Notes under the pieces: model-generated
What the model was told of the DNA's origin: nothing
The model's input: only the letters and a program-made list of their open reading frames with translations
The model's database searches: none
NCBI RefSeq assembly: GCF_028372415.1
Contig: NC_092875.1
Coordinates: forward strand, 190,927,522-190,991,521
DNA: 64,000 nt
Direction: 5' to 3'
Source: Notamacropus eugenii
Taxonomy: Eukaryota; Chordata; Mammalia; Diprotodontia; Macropodidae
Shown here: positions 10,503 through 21,500 of the stretch, in pieces
Position numbering within the stretch: the stretch's first letter is position 1
Layout: the number at the start of each line of letters is the position of its first letter
Translations under genes and position numbers: made by a program

Positions 10503-10742
10503 AACATTCATATAGCATTTTTAGATTTCCAAAGTACTTTACAAATATTAACTTTGATCCTCACAACAACCTTGGTAGGTTACCAGATGCCATTATTACA
10601 GACGAGTAAAAACGAGGCAGATAGAGGTTTAGTGATTTGACTGGGGTCACATAGCTAGTAAATGTTTGAGACTGGAATTAAATTATAAACATCTAGCTTC
10701 AAGCTACTATTCTATCCATTATGCCCCTAGCTGCTCTAGGAA
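10503..10742 (-). mobile_element. MIR-type CORE-SINE
   Basis: In plus orientation: CAAAGTACTTTACAAATATT, TCCTCACAACAACCTTGG, GGGGTCACATAGCTAGTAAA and a CCATTATGCCCCTAGCTGC end, the reverse of the marsupial head. Confidence 0.75.
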
Positions 10743-11184
10743 ATGATAGAGAAGATTCAATACAAAATAATTAGAAAATATCTGAGTGTTAAACAACAAA
10801 GATGCATCTGTGAGACCTATATAAATACAATCACAAAACATTCTTTACAGAAAAAAAGGAAGAACCAAATTATTGGAGAAGACTTTAATGTTCACAATTT
10901 TACTGTGCCATTATAATAAACATGACAGTTCCATCTAAATGAATAGAGAAGCCTGGTGCTTTACCAGTCAAACTATCAATGAGTTACTTTATGGAATTAA
11001 ATTAATTTAAAGGAACAAAGGTAAAGAATTCTGTGGGAAATAATGAAGAAAATGAAAACAAGGAATAAATTTTAGAAGATCTCTATATTATACAGCAATA
11101 ATTAGTAACATGATTTAGTACAGCAGTTTAGGTAAGCAAGATTTAGAAATAAATAAACATAGCTCAGTGTTCAATAAAGCTAAG

Positions 11185-11430
11185 AAGGGAGAGAGGAAGA
11201 GACTAAGCATTTATTGAGCACCTACTGTGTGCCAGGTGTTTTACAAATATCTCATTTGATCCTCAAAATAACCCTTCAAGATAGGCGCTATTTATAGTTT
11301 TACAGATGAGGAAACTGAGGCAAAAATAGGTTAAATGACTTGCCCAGGAACACACAGCTAACACTCATCTGAGGGGGACTTCATGACTCCAGGTCCTGCA
11401 CTCTATCCACCATGTAACCTAACTGCTAGG
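11185..11430 (-). mobile_element. MIR-type CORE-SINE inserted in L1
   Basis: Shows TTATTGAGCACCTACTGTGT, TTACAGATGAGGAAACTGAG, ACTTGCCCAGGAACACACAG and TGCACTCTATCCACCATG, the reverse complement of a marsupial MIR. The flanking L1 resumes directly after it. Confidence 0.8.
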
Positions 11431-11869
11431 AAAACTGGAAAGCAGTTTGGCATAAAATTAATTTAGAACCTTGTCTTACACTATGTATCACAGTAAGCCC
11501 CAAATAGACATGCAGTCTAAATACTTAAAAATCACATCATAAAAAAATTGGAGGAGAATGGAAGAAGATACCCTTTACAACTAAGATTTGACCAGAAAAG
11601 GGACAGAGGTAAGCATAAAAGACAAGACAGCTTAAATTAAAATTTAAAAGCCTTTACATGAACAAATTTGGAACTAAATAAGAAGTTATGAATTATGGAA
11701 AAGGATCTTTTGATATAATGGTAAAATTACAATGATATAGATATTATAGCTATAATATTAAAATTATTGTATTAAATATAAATATATTATAATGATATAA
11801 ATTATGTAACCAGTTTTCAAAGAGGGATAAATGCAAGCTGCTAACAGCTATAAGAAAAAATGCTGAGAA

Positions 11870-12060
11870 GCATCCTGATGTTAATTGATTAGGGCCAGCT
11901 TTGGAATCAGGAAGACCTGAGATCAAGTTAGATACTTGCACACTTCTTGGCTGTTTGATCCTGGATAACTCACCCTTTCAGTGCCCAGCCAGCACTCTAA
12001 GATACTAAATTCCAGAACGGGTGCCACCATGAATTGCTAAGTTGGGAATTCCCTCTTAAT
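11870..12060 (+). mobile_element. THER1-like SINE
   Basis: TTGGAATCAGGAAGACCTGA and GGCTGTTTGATCCTGGATAA form the CORE. The 3' part with CACTCTAAGATACTAAATTC and GGGAATTCCCTCTTAATA matches a second copy at 38.42-38.64 kb. Confidence 0.65.
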
Positions 12061-12399
12061 AAAAATAAAATAATAAATTAAAAATAAATAAATAAAAATT
12101 AATAAAATTACAGTTTCAATTTTAAAATTTTTTTCAAATCACCAAGACTAAGAATTGTAAATTAAAAACAACAACCTATCAGTTGGCAAAGATGATAAAT
12201 AATGCACATAGTTTTGGGGGTGCTAAAGGAAGAAAAGAACAACCTTGTTAGAGCCCTGAACTGGTGCCAATGTTCAGGAAAACAATTTGGAATTATATTA
12301 GTAAAGTTACTAAACTGTTCATAACCTTTGGCCCATTATTTCTATCATTAGGTTTATACTATTAAGGAGATAAAAGATGGAAAGAAAAGCCATAGATAG

Positions 12400-12551
12400 A
12401 TATGCACAGATATATATACATATATACATGTAATATACATACATACGTGTATATATAGACACCCATCTTGTTTCTAGTTTTTTGCTGATAAACATACCGC
12501 ATGTGTATGTATATGTATATATATATATATATATATGTACACACAGACATA

Positions 12552-12602
<51 letters not shown>
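12400..12602. repeat. TA/TG-rich microsatellites
   Basis: Degenerate ATATAC and TATATG words from 12400 give way to pure (TA)n blocks at about 12508-12535 and 12563-12602. Likely unstable and polymorphic. Confidence 0.9.
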
Positions 12603-12604
<2 letters not shown>

Positions 12605-12646
12605 CTATCATCAAAAAACTAAAAACCACATGGGTACTCACTGATT

Positions 12647-12895
12647 TTGTTGTTCAGTTGTTTTTCAGTCATGTCCGACTTCTTATGACTCCCTTGGGGT
12701 TTTTCTTGGCAAAGATACCAGAGTTGTTTGCCATTTCCTTCTCCAGTTCACTTTACAGATGAGAAAACTGAGGCAAATGAGTTAAATGACTTGGCCAGAG
12801 TCACAAAGCTAGTACGATTCTGAAACTGGAATTGAAATCAGGACTCTGACTCCTTATCTGGTGCTGCATCCATTGAGCCACCTAACTTCCCCCTC
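12647..12895 (-). mobile_element. MAR1 SINE, full length
   Basis: Begins in plus orientation with TTGTTGTTCAGTTG, carries GACTCCCTTGGGG, TTTGCCATTTCCTTCTCC and TGAGAAAACTGAGGCAAA, and ends with the reversed head CCATTGAGCCACCTAACTTC. CACTGATT at 12639-12646 and again at 12896-12903 is the probable target-site duplication. Confidence 0.88.
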
Positions 12896-12903
12896 CACTG
12901 ATT

Positions 12904-13508
12904 AGGGATAGTCTAAATAAATCTCATTATATAAATGTAATTCAACACCATTACACATTAAGAAACAAACAAAATGAGGAATTCAAACAAACATGAGAAG
13001 ATCTCTACGTAGAATGAGAACAATACATATACACAATAAGGACAATAATGTAAATGAAAACAACAAAAAGCAGATTTTTTTTTAACTTTTTTGATTCTGA
13101 ACTTAAAACACCAAGAAAGAATATTTACATATACATAGCACATAAAAGGAGGGCTCTATATTCTCTGAATCTCCACTTCATACTGATTGATTTTTTAAGT
13201 ATGTAATAGATGCTACATGGTACTTTTAAAACTCCCCTGCTTGTTTGTGCTTCTTTCTAAACGTCCTTTCCTGGGCATTTAAAAAGATGTTACATGGCTT
13301 TTTGTTTCTGGCATCACTATTGGTAACTCCTTTCTTTAAACCTTCCTCCCTCTCTCATTAAAAACTGAAGGAAAAAGATTAAAAAAAAAAAAACCCTCAT
13401 AATTCCGTCTTCTACCCAGTGGCTGAAGTGACTCAAAGCTGAGTCAGAGAGGATTTGTCATCAATTCAGGAGGCCCACTCAGGACCTTAAAGAGAATGAC
13501 TGCCCTCT
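12904..13508. other. Unassigned intergenic DNA
   Basis: AT-rich, with A13 at about 13381. I see no gene. Part of it may be decayed LINE 3'UTR, but this could not be supported. Confidence 0.4.
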
Positions 13509-13680
13509 GGCACTCTGTCTCTCTGTCTGTCTCTGTCTGTCTCTCTGTCTGTCTCTGTCTGTCTCTGTCTCTCTCTCTCTGTCTCTCTCTCTCTCACCTG
13601 TTTTCTCTCCTCCCCCTCCTCTCTCTTTCCTCCTTCCTGTTCCTCCCCCTCTCTCCTTCCCCCTCCCGTTTCTCATTGCC
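13509..13680. repeat. Polypyrimidine (TCTG/TC)n tract
   Basis: Alternating CTCTGTCT units pass into pure TC and then CCTCCC-rich sequence, giving a ~170-base strand with few purines. Capable in principle of triplex (H-DNA) formation. Confidence 0.9.
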
Positions 13681-15250
13681 TCATCCCTTTGGCCTCACCA
13701 GATCCTGTTTGGTACACTATCTACTTTGTTGGTATTTCTTTCCTTTCTTCCTATCCTCTTTCTTTCTGCCTGCCTGCCTAGCTTCCTTTCTTCTTTCCAT
13801 GCAAGGGAATGGGGAAGCAGTTGGAGTGTTTCTTGGGAAATGATTGTGGTCTAAAATCCAAAATGTGTCCATTGAACACTTACCCCATCCCCCACCCTCT
13901 TAGCCTCCCAATTCATTTTACTAAATTAGCTGACATTCAATGTCTCTTACCCTCTGCCCACCCCTCCCCCCACCCCCCATGATGTTCGATTTATTAAATT
14001 CAATAAGCTACCATTTAGTTTCCCTTACTCCCACACCCACATTTTTATCTAGGAGCTCTGTAGTCAAAAAGTTTTTCTGCAGGTTGAAATCCTAACCAAT
14101 CTTTAAGGCCACCTACTCCATTCTGCTTCTGACCCCAACCAGGAATTCACTCTTTCATATCTGAACTCCCAAAGCATTTTGTTTCCTTTCATTGCTTTGG
14201 ATTTTACTGAGGAAGCTTTGTTTTATTCCTGGGCATCTATGAATACATGCCTTTTAAAGAACCATGGGGTCAAGAGGGAATCCTTTTGTTTCAATTTGGC
14301 ACAAATCATCTTCCATCACAATAGTGAACACCTCAGATTAATGGTCTCCCTGTTTTACAACTTGCTGGATGTCAGTACTCAGAATGTTAGAACAGTTATC
14401 TTTAAACTTACATCTGCCATACAGCCTTCTATAATTTTTATGTGTCTGTGAGATGTTTTGTCTGAAGAGAACTTTTAGGACTGCATTTTATTTAAATGCT
14501 TTTTTAGAAAATCAATAAACAATGAATAAATAAATAATCTGCGGGATCTTATATTCTATACATGTTTTAATCAAGTCAGCCTGAGAAATAAAGAAAAGCA
14601 TTCCTACCCTTTGTTAATTGAAAAATATGGTGATTTGCAGTGGAAAGGGTTTGTTTTCTTAGGCCTCTGTGCCATTCAGGAATGACTTAGATGATGCATA
14701 AAGCACAGCTTTAGAAAAAGAAAATGCTTCCAGTACTAATAGATAATTAGCTGCATATTTCTATCACTGAAATGGAATATTATGTGACAAAAGGTGTTTC
14801 CAACTCCAAACCATCCCCTAAAATTTTCATTATAAATTAGTTGAGATAACCCATGGCAGCTATTTCCAAAATAAACTATTATTAGATACCCTCCCAATAT
14901 TTTTCATTAAAAATTTTATTAGGCAGTTATTAACTACCGTAAAGACAAATTAATATATAAAATATAAAATTAAATCTTAAAAAGCCCTTAGCATTTAACA
15001 AAGTCAGATAAAAAAATGAGCATACAACCTAGAAATGGTTTGCTCTGTCTGCTCTTCCAAGTCTCTCTGAAGTTTCCCTTCTCTTGGCTTTCTTTTTACT
15101 TATGTATAGTTGTCATCCCCGTATATGACACAATTTAGTTCTTCTAGTAACATAGACCTTCGTTGGTCCCTGGGCAAAGATCTTGCATTTGGAGTACTGA
15201 TACTTTATTTAAAGTTTATAAACAGTCTAACAACTGATTCTTAGTGAACA
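13681..15250. other. Unassigned intergenic DNA
   Basis: A second short pyrimidine-rich patch lies at 13735-13800. A 90-codon open frame at 14179-14451 has no recognised domain. No repeat family was assignable by eye. Confidence 0.4.
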
Positions 15251-15260
15251 AGACCTTCTG

Positions 15261-15570
15261 TCTCTTTTGCTGTAATTCTGCCCCCACTGCTCAGAAAGCA
15301 AAAGGGAGCCTCAGAGGTCTGAGGACCATTTCATGTTTTGCTTTGTTTCTTGGGTTGCCATGGCCAAAGAATTCATCTCCAAGTGACCAGCCTATTGTCG
15401 GTGAGCCTTTCTGTACTTAGCTAGTCACAGCCTTAGAAAGGAGTTTTTTGCTGGGAACATATTCACAGTCAATTGTTAGAAACATAGTAGAAGCCTTTCC
15501 ATTATGGTAGAGTCTTCCAATGCTTATTAGCATAGCCTTTGAGACCCCAGGATCATTTCTATGTCACAAT
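15261..15570. repeat. Unclassified dispersed repeat Y, copy 1
   Basis: CTTTCTGTACTTAGCTAG, then a TTGCTGGGAACATATTCAC block and a CATAGCCTTTGAGACCCC block, occur in the same order and spacing as at 37.98-38.24 kb. Similarity is about two thirds by eye, so this is an old dispersed family that I cannot name. Confidence 0.5.
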
Positions 15571-15589
15571 AAAACAAGAATTAGGACTT

Positions 15590-15845
15590 TGTATATAGGT
15601 ATATAATATTGCTTGTTTTTGCTGATCTCATGTTACTTCATATGGGTTTTTCCATATTTTGTGATATTAATATTTCTGATTTTATATAATATAATGTTCT
15701 ATTACATTCATATACTATAATGTATTCAATCATTCTTTAATAACTGGAATCTAGATTCTCCCAGGTTTCTTGCTATTACAAGTAAACATTAAAATGAACA
15801 TTGTTATGTATCTGTGAATATTTTTGTACAGGTAGAACATTTTCT
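15590..15845 (-). mobile_element. L1 3'UTR fragment
   Basis: Decayed words of the marsupial L1 3' end in reverse: ATGTTCTATTACATTCATAT, GTATTCAATCATTC and AATATTTTTGTACAGG. Compare the better copies at 24.0 and 45.7 kb. Confidence 0.6.
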
Positions 15846-15994
15846 TTCATTTTTTATGACAAGTGGAAAGAGAGTAGTAATGTATAGCCTGAGTAAGGAG
15901 ACTGATAGGTTTGGGGGAGATAAATAGCTATGGTCATTTCAGAGTGGGGTGCAGAGGTACAATTATTGATTAAGAACAGAATTATTCCATAGCC

Positions 15995-16205
15995 ACCTAT
16001 AGAAATCTATCTCACACTACAGGAAAATAGAAGGGAAGGGGATGAGAGAAGGGGGGTGACAGAAGGGAGGGCAGATTGGGGGAAGGGGTAATCAGAATGT
16101 ACGCCATCTTGGGGCAGGGGTAGGGGAGAGATGGGGAGAAAATTTGGAACTCAAAATCTTGTGGAAGTGAATGTTGAAAACTAAAAATAAATTAATAGAA
16201 ATTTT
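15995..16205 (+). mobile_element. HAL1 3' end, copy A
   Basis: GAAATCTATCTCACACTACA, GGGGGTGACAGAAGGGAGG and GAGATGGGGAGAAAATTTGG are followed by GTGAATGTTGAAAACTAAAA and an A-rich tail. This is the same terminus as in the HAL1s at 21.4, 22.0 and 50.5 kb. Confidence 0.75.
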
Positions 16206-16224
16206 TAAAAATATGATTATAGAT

Positions 16225-16615
16225 CTCACTACAACAAGGATTAATGACAGGCCTCAAACCTGTGAGTGAATTAGGAGATGTCTACCCCAAACATGTGAAG
16301 ACTTCCCCTGGAGGAATGGGAAGATGAGAACAATCTGTTTTAACAGACATGAAGGTGGCTGAAGCAGACACTATGGAAGTACTTAGAGTTTGGTCAAACA
16401 TCAAAGATGACAAGGTCATACGCTGGATCCCTGGCCATTTCCAGTTGTCCTGACTTTTGTCCTGTCACTAGACTTCAATGATTCTGGAAGAGAGAGGGAG
16501 GCTGATGACTTTGTGCAACTCTGCCTCACTTAAATCCAGTTCTTGTGCAAGTCATCACCCCATGATGTCACTGGTTCTCTTTGAAAATTCAGGACAAACA
16601 ACAACGTTCTCCCCA
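16225..16615 (+). mobile_element. Unclassified retroposon sharing the SINE 3' module
   Basis: The left half (GGAGATGTCTACCCCAAACA, AAGACTTCCCCTGGAGGAAT) is not seen elsewhere in the window. From about 16430 it has CAGTTGTCCTGACTT, GGAAGAGAGAGGGAGGCTGA and ATGATGTCACTGGTTC, a diverged version of the 3' module at 2.2 and 18.65 kb. Confidence 0.5.
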
Positions 16616-16639
16616 AAATACTATGAGGATCAAATGAGA

Positions 16640-16790
16640 TGTCTTTGTTCATGTTGTTTTCCCCAATAGAAAATAAGCTTTTGAGGCAAGGAACTGTTTC
16701 TTTTTTTGTCTTTGTAACCCCTCAGCACTTAGCATGGTGCCTTGCATATGGTGACACTTAGTAAATGCTCGCTAAGGAGTAAGTCTTTTG
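16640..16790 (+). mobile_element. L2 3' end fragment
   Basis: AGAAAATAAGCTTTTGAGG, CAGCACTTAGCATGGTGCC and ACTTAGTAAATGCTCGC match the L2 3' terminal block. Confidence 0.65.
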
Positions 16791-16799
16791 GGGAAGAGT

Positions 16800-17335
16800 T
16801 CATTGACTCAGTGGGAACCAGAGTCAGGGGACAACAAGCAAAAAATCAGGATGTGGAGGAATACACCAGACCTGGTTCTTCACTGGTAGTATGAGTTAAG
16901 TGGACTGTGTAGGTAAAGGAAAAAGAGGTTAGCTAATATTTTCTCCTTTTAGGAAGGCAACAGGGAATTTAAACTTTGTGTATATAGAGATCAGAGATCT
17001 CAGAACAAAATCTTCAGTAGTGAAAATGATAAGAATTTTACACCTTGAAGAGGGAGGTGTCACTGATACCAGAGCAAAGGACAACAAGGATCCAGGACAA
17101 TGCCTGGGCACCCCCACTACACTATGACCAACCTTACGTTAATGCTAGATATTGAAATAGCCAAGATTTACCTAGGACATAGTCTCTAATTCCCACACTA
17201 TCCTAATCACCCTCCATCTAGACTTGGTCAATGTTCTTTTCTAAAACCCTATGTTCAGCTATGCTACGTTTGAATGCCCCTGTGGGTAGGGGAGAGAGAG
17301 GGGGAATCAGCTTGCATTTGAAAAACATGTATTTA
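16800..17335. other. Unassigned intergenic DNA
   Basis: No recognised repeat, RNA or coding exon. Confidence 0.4.
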
Positions 17336-17339
17336 ACTT

Positions 17340-17665
17340 TGGTAAGGAGGTCAGAGAGAGGAGAGAAGGGGGAATGAAGGTATGAGATGAAGAAGAGATA
17401 AGACTGAAGAGAATGAGCAAAGAAAAGGGAGAGAAGTAAATGGAGAAAAGATGTAAATAAGATTAAGAGAAGAGGGAGACAGAAAGTGAAAAGTAACAAC
17501 AGAGCAACAGTATAGTGACTTAGGAAAAAAGAGGAAAAAGAAGATGGGGAAGCAAGCAGATGGGGAAGCAAGCAGATGGGGAAGACCTGAGGCAGAGGGA
17601 AGGGTAAGAACAGAACAAAGAAAGGAGAAACAAGAGAAAAAGAAGACTAAAGAAGGGACGAAAAA
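17340..17665. repeat. Purine-rich tract with a 16-bp tandem repeat
   Basis: About 320 bases dominated by A and G on the plus strand. Inside it GATGGGGAAGCAAGCA is repeated exactly at 17543 and 17559, with a third partial copy at 17575. Confidence 0.85.
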
Positions 17666-17904
17666 TAAGGTTCGTTCCCTAGGAAGAATTCTAGGGAAAG
17701 GTTACTCAGCCCTTTCCATTTTCCCTTGCTTTCTTTGTAACTTTCTCTAGAGAAAGAGGAGATAAGATTGGCATGGCCACCATGACTCTAGCCTCTGACT
17801 ATTGGCAATAGTTGCCCCTCCAAGAGGCTGCTATATGAAACCCAAAGTTTAGCTTAACCACAGCTCCTTTCCTGTAGGAAGCTGTGGCCCCTCCCTTCCC
17901 ATAC

Positions 17905-18060
17905 CTTAAAACTGGAAGGGACTTAAGGAGATTATCAGGTCTAGCCACATCTCTAAAGAAGAAAGATATTATTATCTCCATTTTACAGATGAGGCAACTG
18001 AGTCCCAGAGCGATTAAGTTACTTCCTTAAGGTCACATAACTGATAAAGCAGGACTAGAA
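17905..18060 (-). mobile_element. MIR-type SINE fragment
   Basis: TTATTATCTCCATTTTACAG, ATGAGGCAACTGAGTCCCAG and TAAGGTCACATAACTGATAA are the MIR CORE in reverse. Confidence 0.75.
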
Positions 18061-18524
18061 GAAGAGAATTATTAACAAGGGAAGACATGAGCTAGGGTAT
18101 GGACTTGTTGATTTGTTGAAATGCATAAAAATTTAAAAGATATATCAGAAGGGAACTGAGCCAAATTTATAAAAATAAGAGCCATTTCCCAATTGATAAA
18201 TGATCAAAGGACATGAACAGTCATTTTTCAGAAGAAGAAATCAAAGCTATCAATAGTCACATGAAAAAATGCTCTAAACCATTACTGACTAGAGAAATGC
18301 AAATTAAAACAACTTTGAGACACTACTTCAGACCTATCAGATTGGCTAACATGACAGGAATGGAAAATGACAGATGCTGGAGGGAATATGGAAAAACTGG
18401 GACACTAATGCAACTGGTTGGTAGAGTTGTGAACTGATCCAATCATACTGGAGAATAATTTGGAATTATGCCCAAAGAGCTATAAAACTGTGTATATCCT
18501 TTGATCCAGCAATACCACTATTAG

Positions 18525-18808
18525 CACCAGTGCAGAAGTCAGAAGGACCTGAGTTCAAACCTCACCTCAGACATTTGACACTCACTAGCTGTGTGACCTT
18601 GGGCAAGTGACTTAACCCCAATTGCCTCATCCTGGGTCATCTCCAGTCATCCTGATGAATATCTGGTTACTGGATTCAGATGGCTTTGGAGGAGAAGTGA
18701 GGCTGGTGACCTGCACAGCCCTCCCTCACTCAAAACAAAATCAAGTGCAAGTCATGTCATTATTTCTCTGATGGCATGGTCTTCTTCAGCAATAAAGGAT
18801 GAACACAC
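18525..18808 (+). mobile_element. CORE-SINE with complete 3' module
   Basis: The 5' end is slightly truncated. It has AGAAGGACCTGAGTTCAAAC, CTAGCTGTGTGACCTTGGGC and AAGTGACTTAACCCCAATTG, then the CATCCTGATGAATATCTGG to TAAAGGATGAACACAC module. It interrupts L1 between CACTATTAG and AACTACTAGG, so a short CTA(T/C)TA-type duplication marks the target site. Confidence 0.85.
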
Positions 18809-19693
18809 AACTACTAGGTCTATATCCCATAGAGATGTTTTAAAAAGGGAAAAAGAATGGGGTGGAGCCAAGATGTGGAGTGGAAAGATGAACTTTCTCT
18901 AGCTGTATCCCCACAGCCAATAAAATATCTGTAAAAAATGACTAAAAGAATTCTAGAGCAGCAGAAGCCACAAAATGACAGAATGAATGAGATTTCCAGC
19001 CCAAGACAACCTGGAAGGCTGACAGGAAAGGTCTGTTACACTAGACTGAGAGTGGAGCACAGCCCAGCATTAGCTGCACAGAGTGGCAGGGATAGGACTG
19101 GAACAGGCTATAGGGGCAGAATCACGGGTAGCAGCTGCAGTTCCCGGATTTCTCAATCCACAAATGTCAAAGACAGCTTCAAAAGTCAATAAGAAAGCTC
19201 TTGCACCTGAGTGAGAAGGGAGCAGGGTCCTGCCCTAGCCCTGGCCCAAGGGCTGCAATGTCAGTTTTGGAGCTCTCAGCCTAAAGACCCTAGGAGAACT
19301 GAGCTGCTGATCTGGATCTCAGCCCTGAGTGGAGGTCCTAGGGTGAAGAGAAGCACTGACATGGTGGAGCTGATGGTGACTGTGGAGAGGGAAACCTACT
19401 TGCAGATCCTGGGCAGAAAAGCTTGTGGTTGCTCCCAGATCAGAATGCAGGCCATGAGAGGAGGAAACTCCTCTTCCTTGATTGTGCCACCATGGAGAAA
19501 CTGAAAAATTACAGGTTTCTAGAGTATACCTTCTACTTGACAAGGACTCAAAAGTTGAGTAATTGACTGGGAAAATGCCCAAAAAGGGGAAAAAAATAAG
19601 ACAATAGAAGGTTACTTTATTGGTGAATAGATATTTTCTTTCATCCTTTCAGATGAGGAAGAACAAAGCATACCATTAGAGGAAAACATAAAA

Positions 19694-19873
19694 GTGAAGG
19701 CTTCTACATCCAAAACCTCCAAAAAATATATGCAGTGGTCTCAGGCCATGAAAGAGCTCAAAAAGGATTTTGAAAAACAAGTAAGAGAGGTGGAGGAAAA
19801 ACTGGGAAGAGAAATGAGAGTGATGCAAGAAAATCATGAAAAGCAAGACAACAGATTGCTAAAGAATCCCCAG
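19694..19873 (+). pseudogene. HAL1 copy B ORF1, N-terminal coding remnant
   Basis: Sixty open codons containing WSQAMKELKKDFEKQVREVEE and a MQENHEKQDNRLLK end: the start of the ORF1p coiled coil, lysine and glutamate rich with leucine heptads. The matching position in copy D continues into a longer coiled coil; here it is interrupted by unrelated sequence and a stop. Confidence 0.75.
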
Positions 19874-21500
19874 TAGCAGTGGAAGGTCTCAGATCCCTCA
19901 ACCCACAAGTGCCAAAGAAATCTTTAAAGGTCAGTGAGAGGACTTTCCCAGCTGGGCAGAGGGAAACAGGGTCCCCCCCAGCACCAGCCCTAGGTGGTAG
20001 TGGTGGTAGCGGTAGCATGTTCAAAAAAAAAGAGCCTACACATCATCTTTCTTGAAATTATCAAGGAAAACTGCCCTGATATTCTAGAACCAGAGGGCAA
20101 AATAAATATTGAAAGAATCCACTGATCACCTCCTGAAAGAGACCTAAAAAGAGAAACTTCTAGGAATATTGTAGCCAAATTTCAGAGTTCCCAGCTCAAG
20201 GAGAAAATATTGCAGACAGCTAGAAAAAAACAATTTGAGTATTGTGGAAATACAATCAGGATAACATAGGATCTGGCAGCTTCTATATTAAGGGATCAGA
20301 GGGCTTGGAATAGGATATTCTAGAAGTCAAAGGAACTGGAATTAAAACCAAGAGTCACCTACTCAGCAAAACTGAGTATAATACTTCAGGGGAAAAAAAT
20401 AGTCATTCAGTGATATAGAGGACTTTCAAGCATTCTTGATGAAAAGACCAGAACCGAAGAGAAAATTTGACTTTCAGACACAGGAATCAAGAGAAGCATG
20501 AAAAGGTAAACAGGAAAGAGAAATCATAAAGGACTTTCTAAAGTTGAACTGTTTACATTCCTACGTGGAAAGATAATATTTGTAACTCTTGAGACTTTTC
20601 TCAGTATTTGGGTAGGTGGAGGGCTTTTACACAGACACATACACACACACACATATAGACAGAGAGCACAGGTTGAATTGAATCAAAAGGGATGATATCT
20701 ATAAAAAATAAAATTAAGGGGTAAGAGAGGAATATATTGGGAGGAGAAAGGGAGAAATGGGATGGGGCAAATTATCACTCATAAAACAGATAAGAAAAAT
20801 CTTCAATGGAGAAGAAAAGGGAGGAGGTCAGAGGGGAAAAGTGAAGCTAACTCTCATCAGATTTGGCTTAAGGAGGGAATAGCATGCTCACTCAATTTGG
20901 TATGAAAATCTATCTTACATTACTGGAAAGTAGGGGAGAAGGGGACAAGTGGGGTGAGTGGGATGATAGAAGGGAGGCCATATGGGAGAAGTGAGTAATT
21001 AGAAGTAAACACTTTTGGGAAGGGACAAGGTCAAAAGAAAGAATAGAATAAATGGAGGACAGGGTAGGATGGAGGGAAATATAATCTTACACAACATGAC
21101 TATTGTGGAAGTCTTTGGCAAAATGACACATATATAGCCTGTATTGAATTGTTTGACTTCTTAGTGGGGATGAGTGGGGAGGGAGGGAGAGAAGTTGGAA
21201 TTCAAAGTATTAGAAACAAACGTTGAGAATTGTTATTGCATATGACTGGGAAATAAGAAATACAGGTAATGGGGTATAGAAATCTATCTTGCCCTACAAG
21301 AAAAGAGAGAAGATTGGGGATAAGGGAAGGATGGGGTGTGATAGAAGGGAGGGCACATTGAGGGAAGGGGTAATGAGAATGCAAGGTGTTATGGAGTGGG
21401 GGAGGGGAGAGATGGGGAGAAAAATTGGAACTCAAAATTTTGTGGAAATGAATGTTAAAATCTAAAACTAAATAAATATACATAAAAAAATAAAATTAGA
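19874..21500 (+). mobile_element. Inner HAL1 nested in HAL1 copy B
   Basis: It begins with a 5'UTR-like segment (19874-20030; compare CCCACAAGTGCCAAAG with CCCACAGGTGCCAAAG in copy D read on the minus strand). An internal deletion follows, then ORF1 C-terminal sequence (20035-20500), a 3'UTR and a first complete 3' end at about 21480 with an A-rich tail. The outer ORF1 resumes after it, which shows that it is an insertion. Confidence 0.65.

Larger units (their letters stand above)
10748..12380 (+). mobile_element. Old L1 ORF2 fragment split by two SINEs
   Basis: ORF2-derived words occur in order in three pieces. 10748-11180 has the TTGGAGAAGACTTTAATG and TATTATACAGCAATAATTAG part. 11431-11870 opens AAAACTGGAAAGCAGTTTGG. 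12120-12380 has GGAAAACAATTTGGAATTAT and CCTTTGGCCCATTATTTC. SINEs at 11185-11430 and 11870-12060 separate them. All frames are broken. Confidence 0.65.

Noticed and set aside
12362..12762. Tyr/Ile-rich open frames near 12.4-12.7 kb
   Set aside because: They translate the TA microsatellite and a MAR1 SINE.
13479..13843. Open frames rich in Ser/Leu or Arg/Glu/Asp
   Set aside because: They are translations of the (TCTG/TC)n simple repeat.
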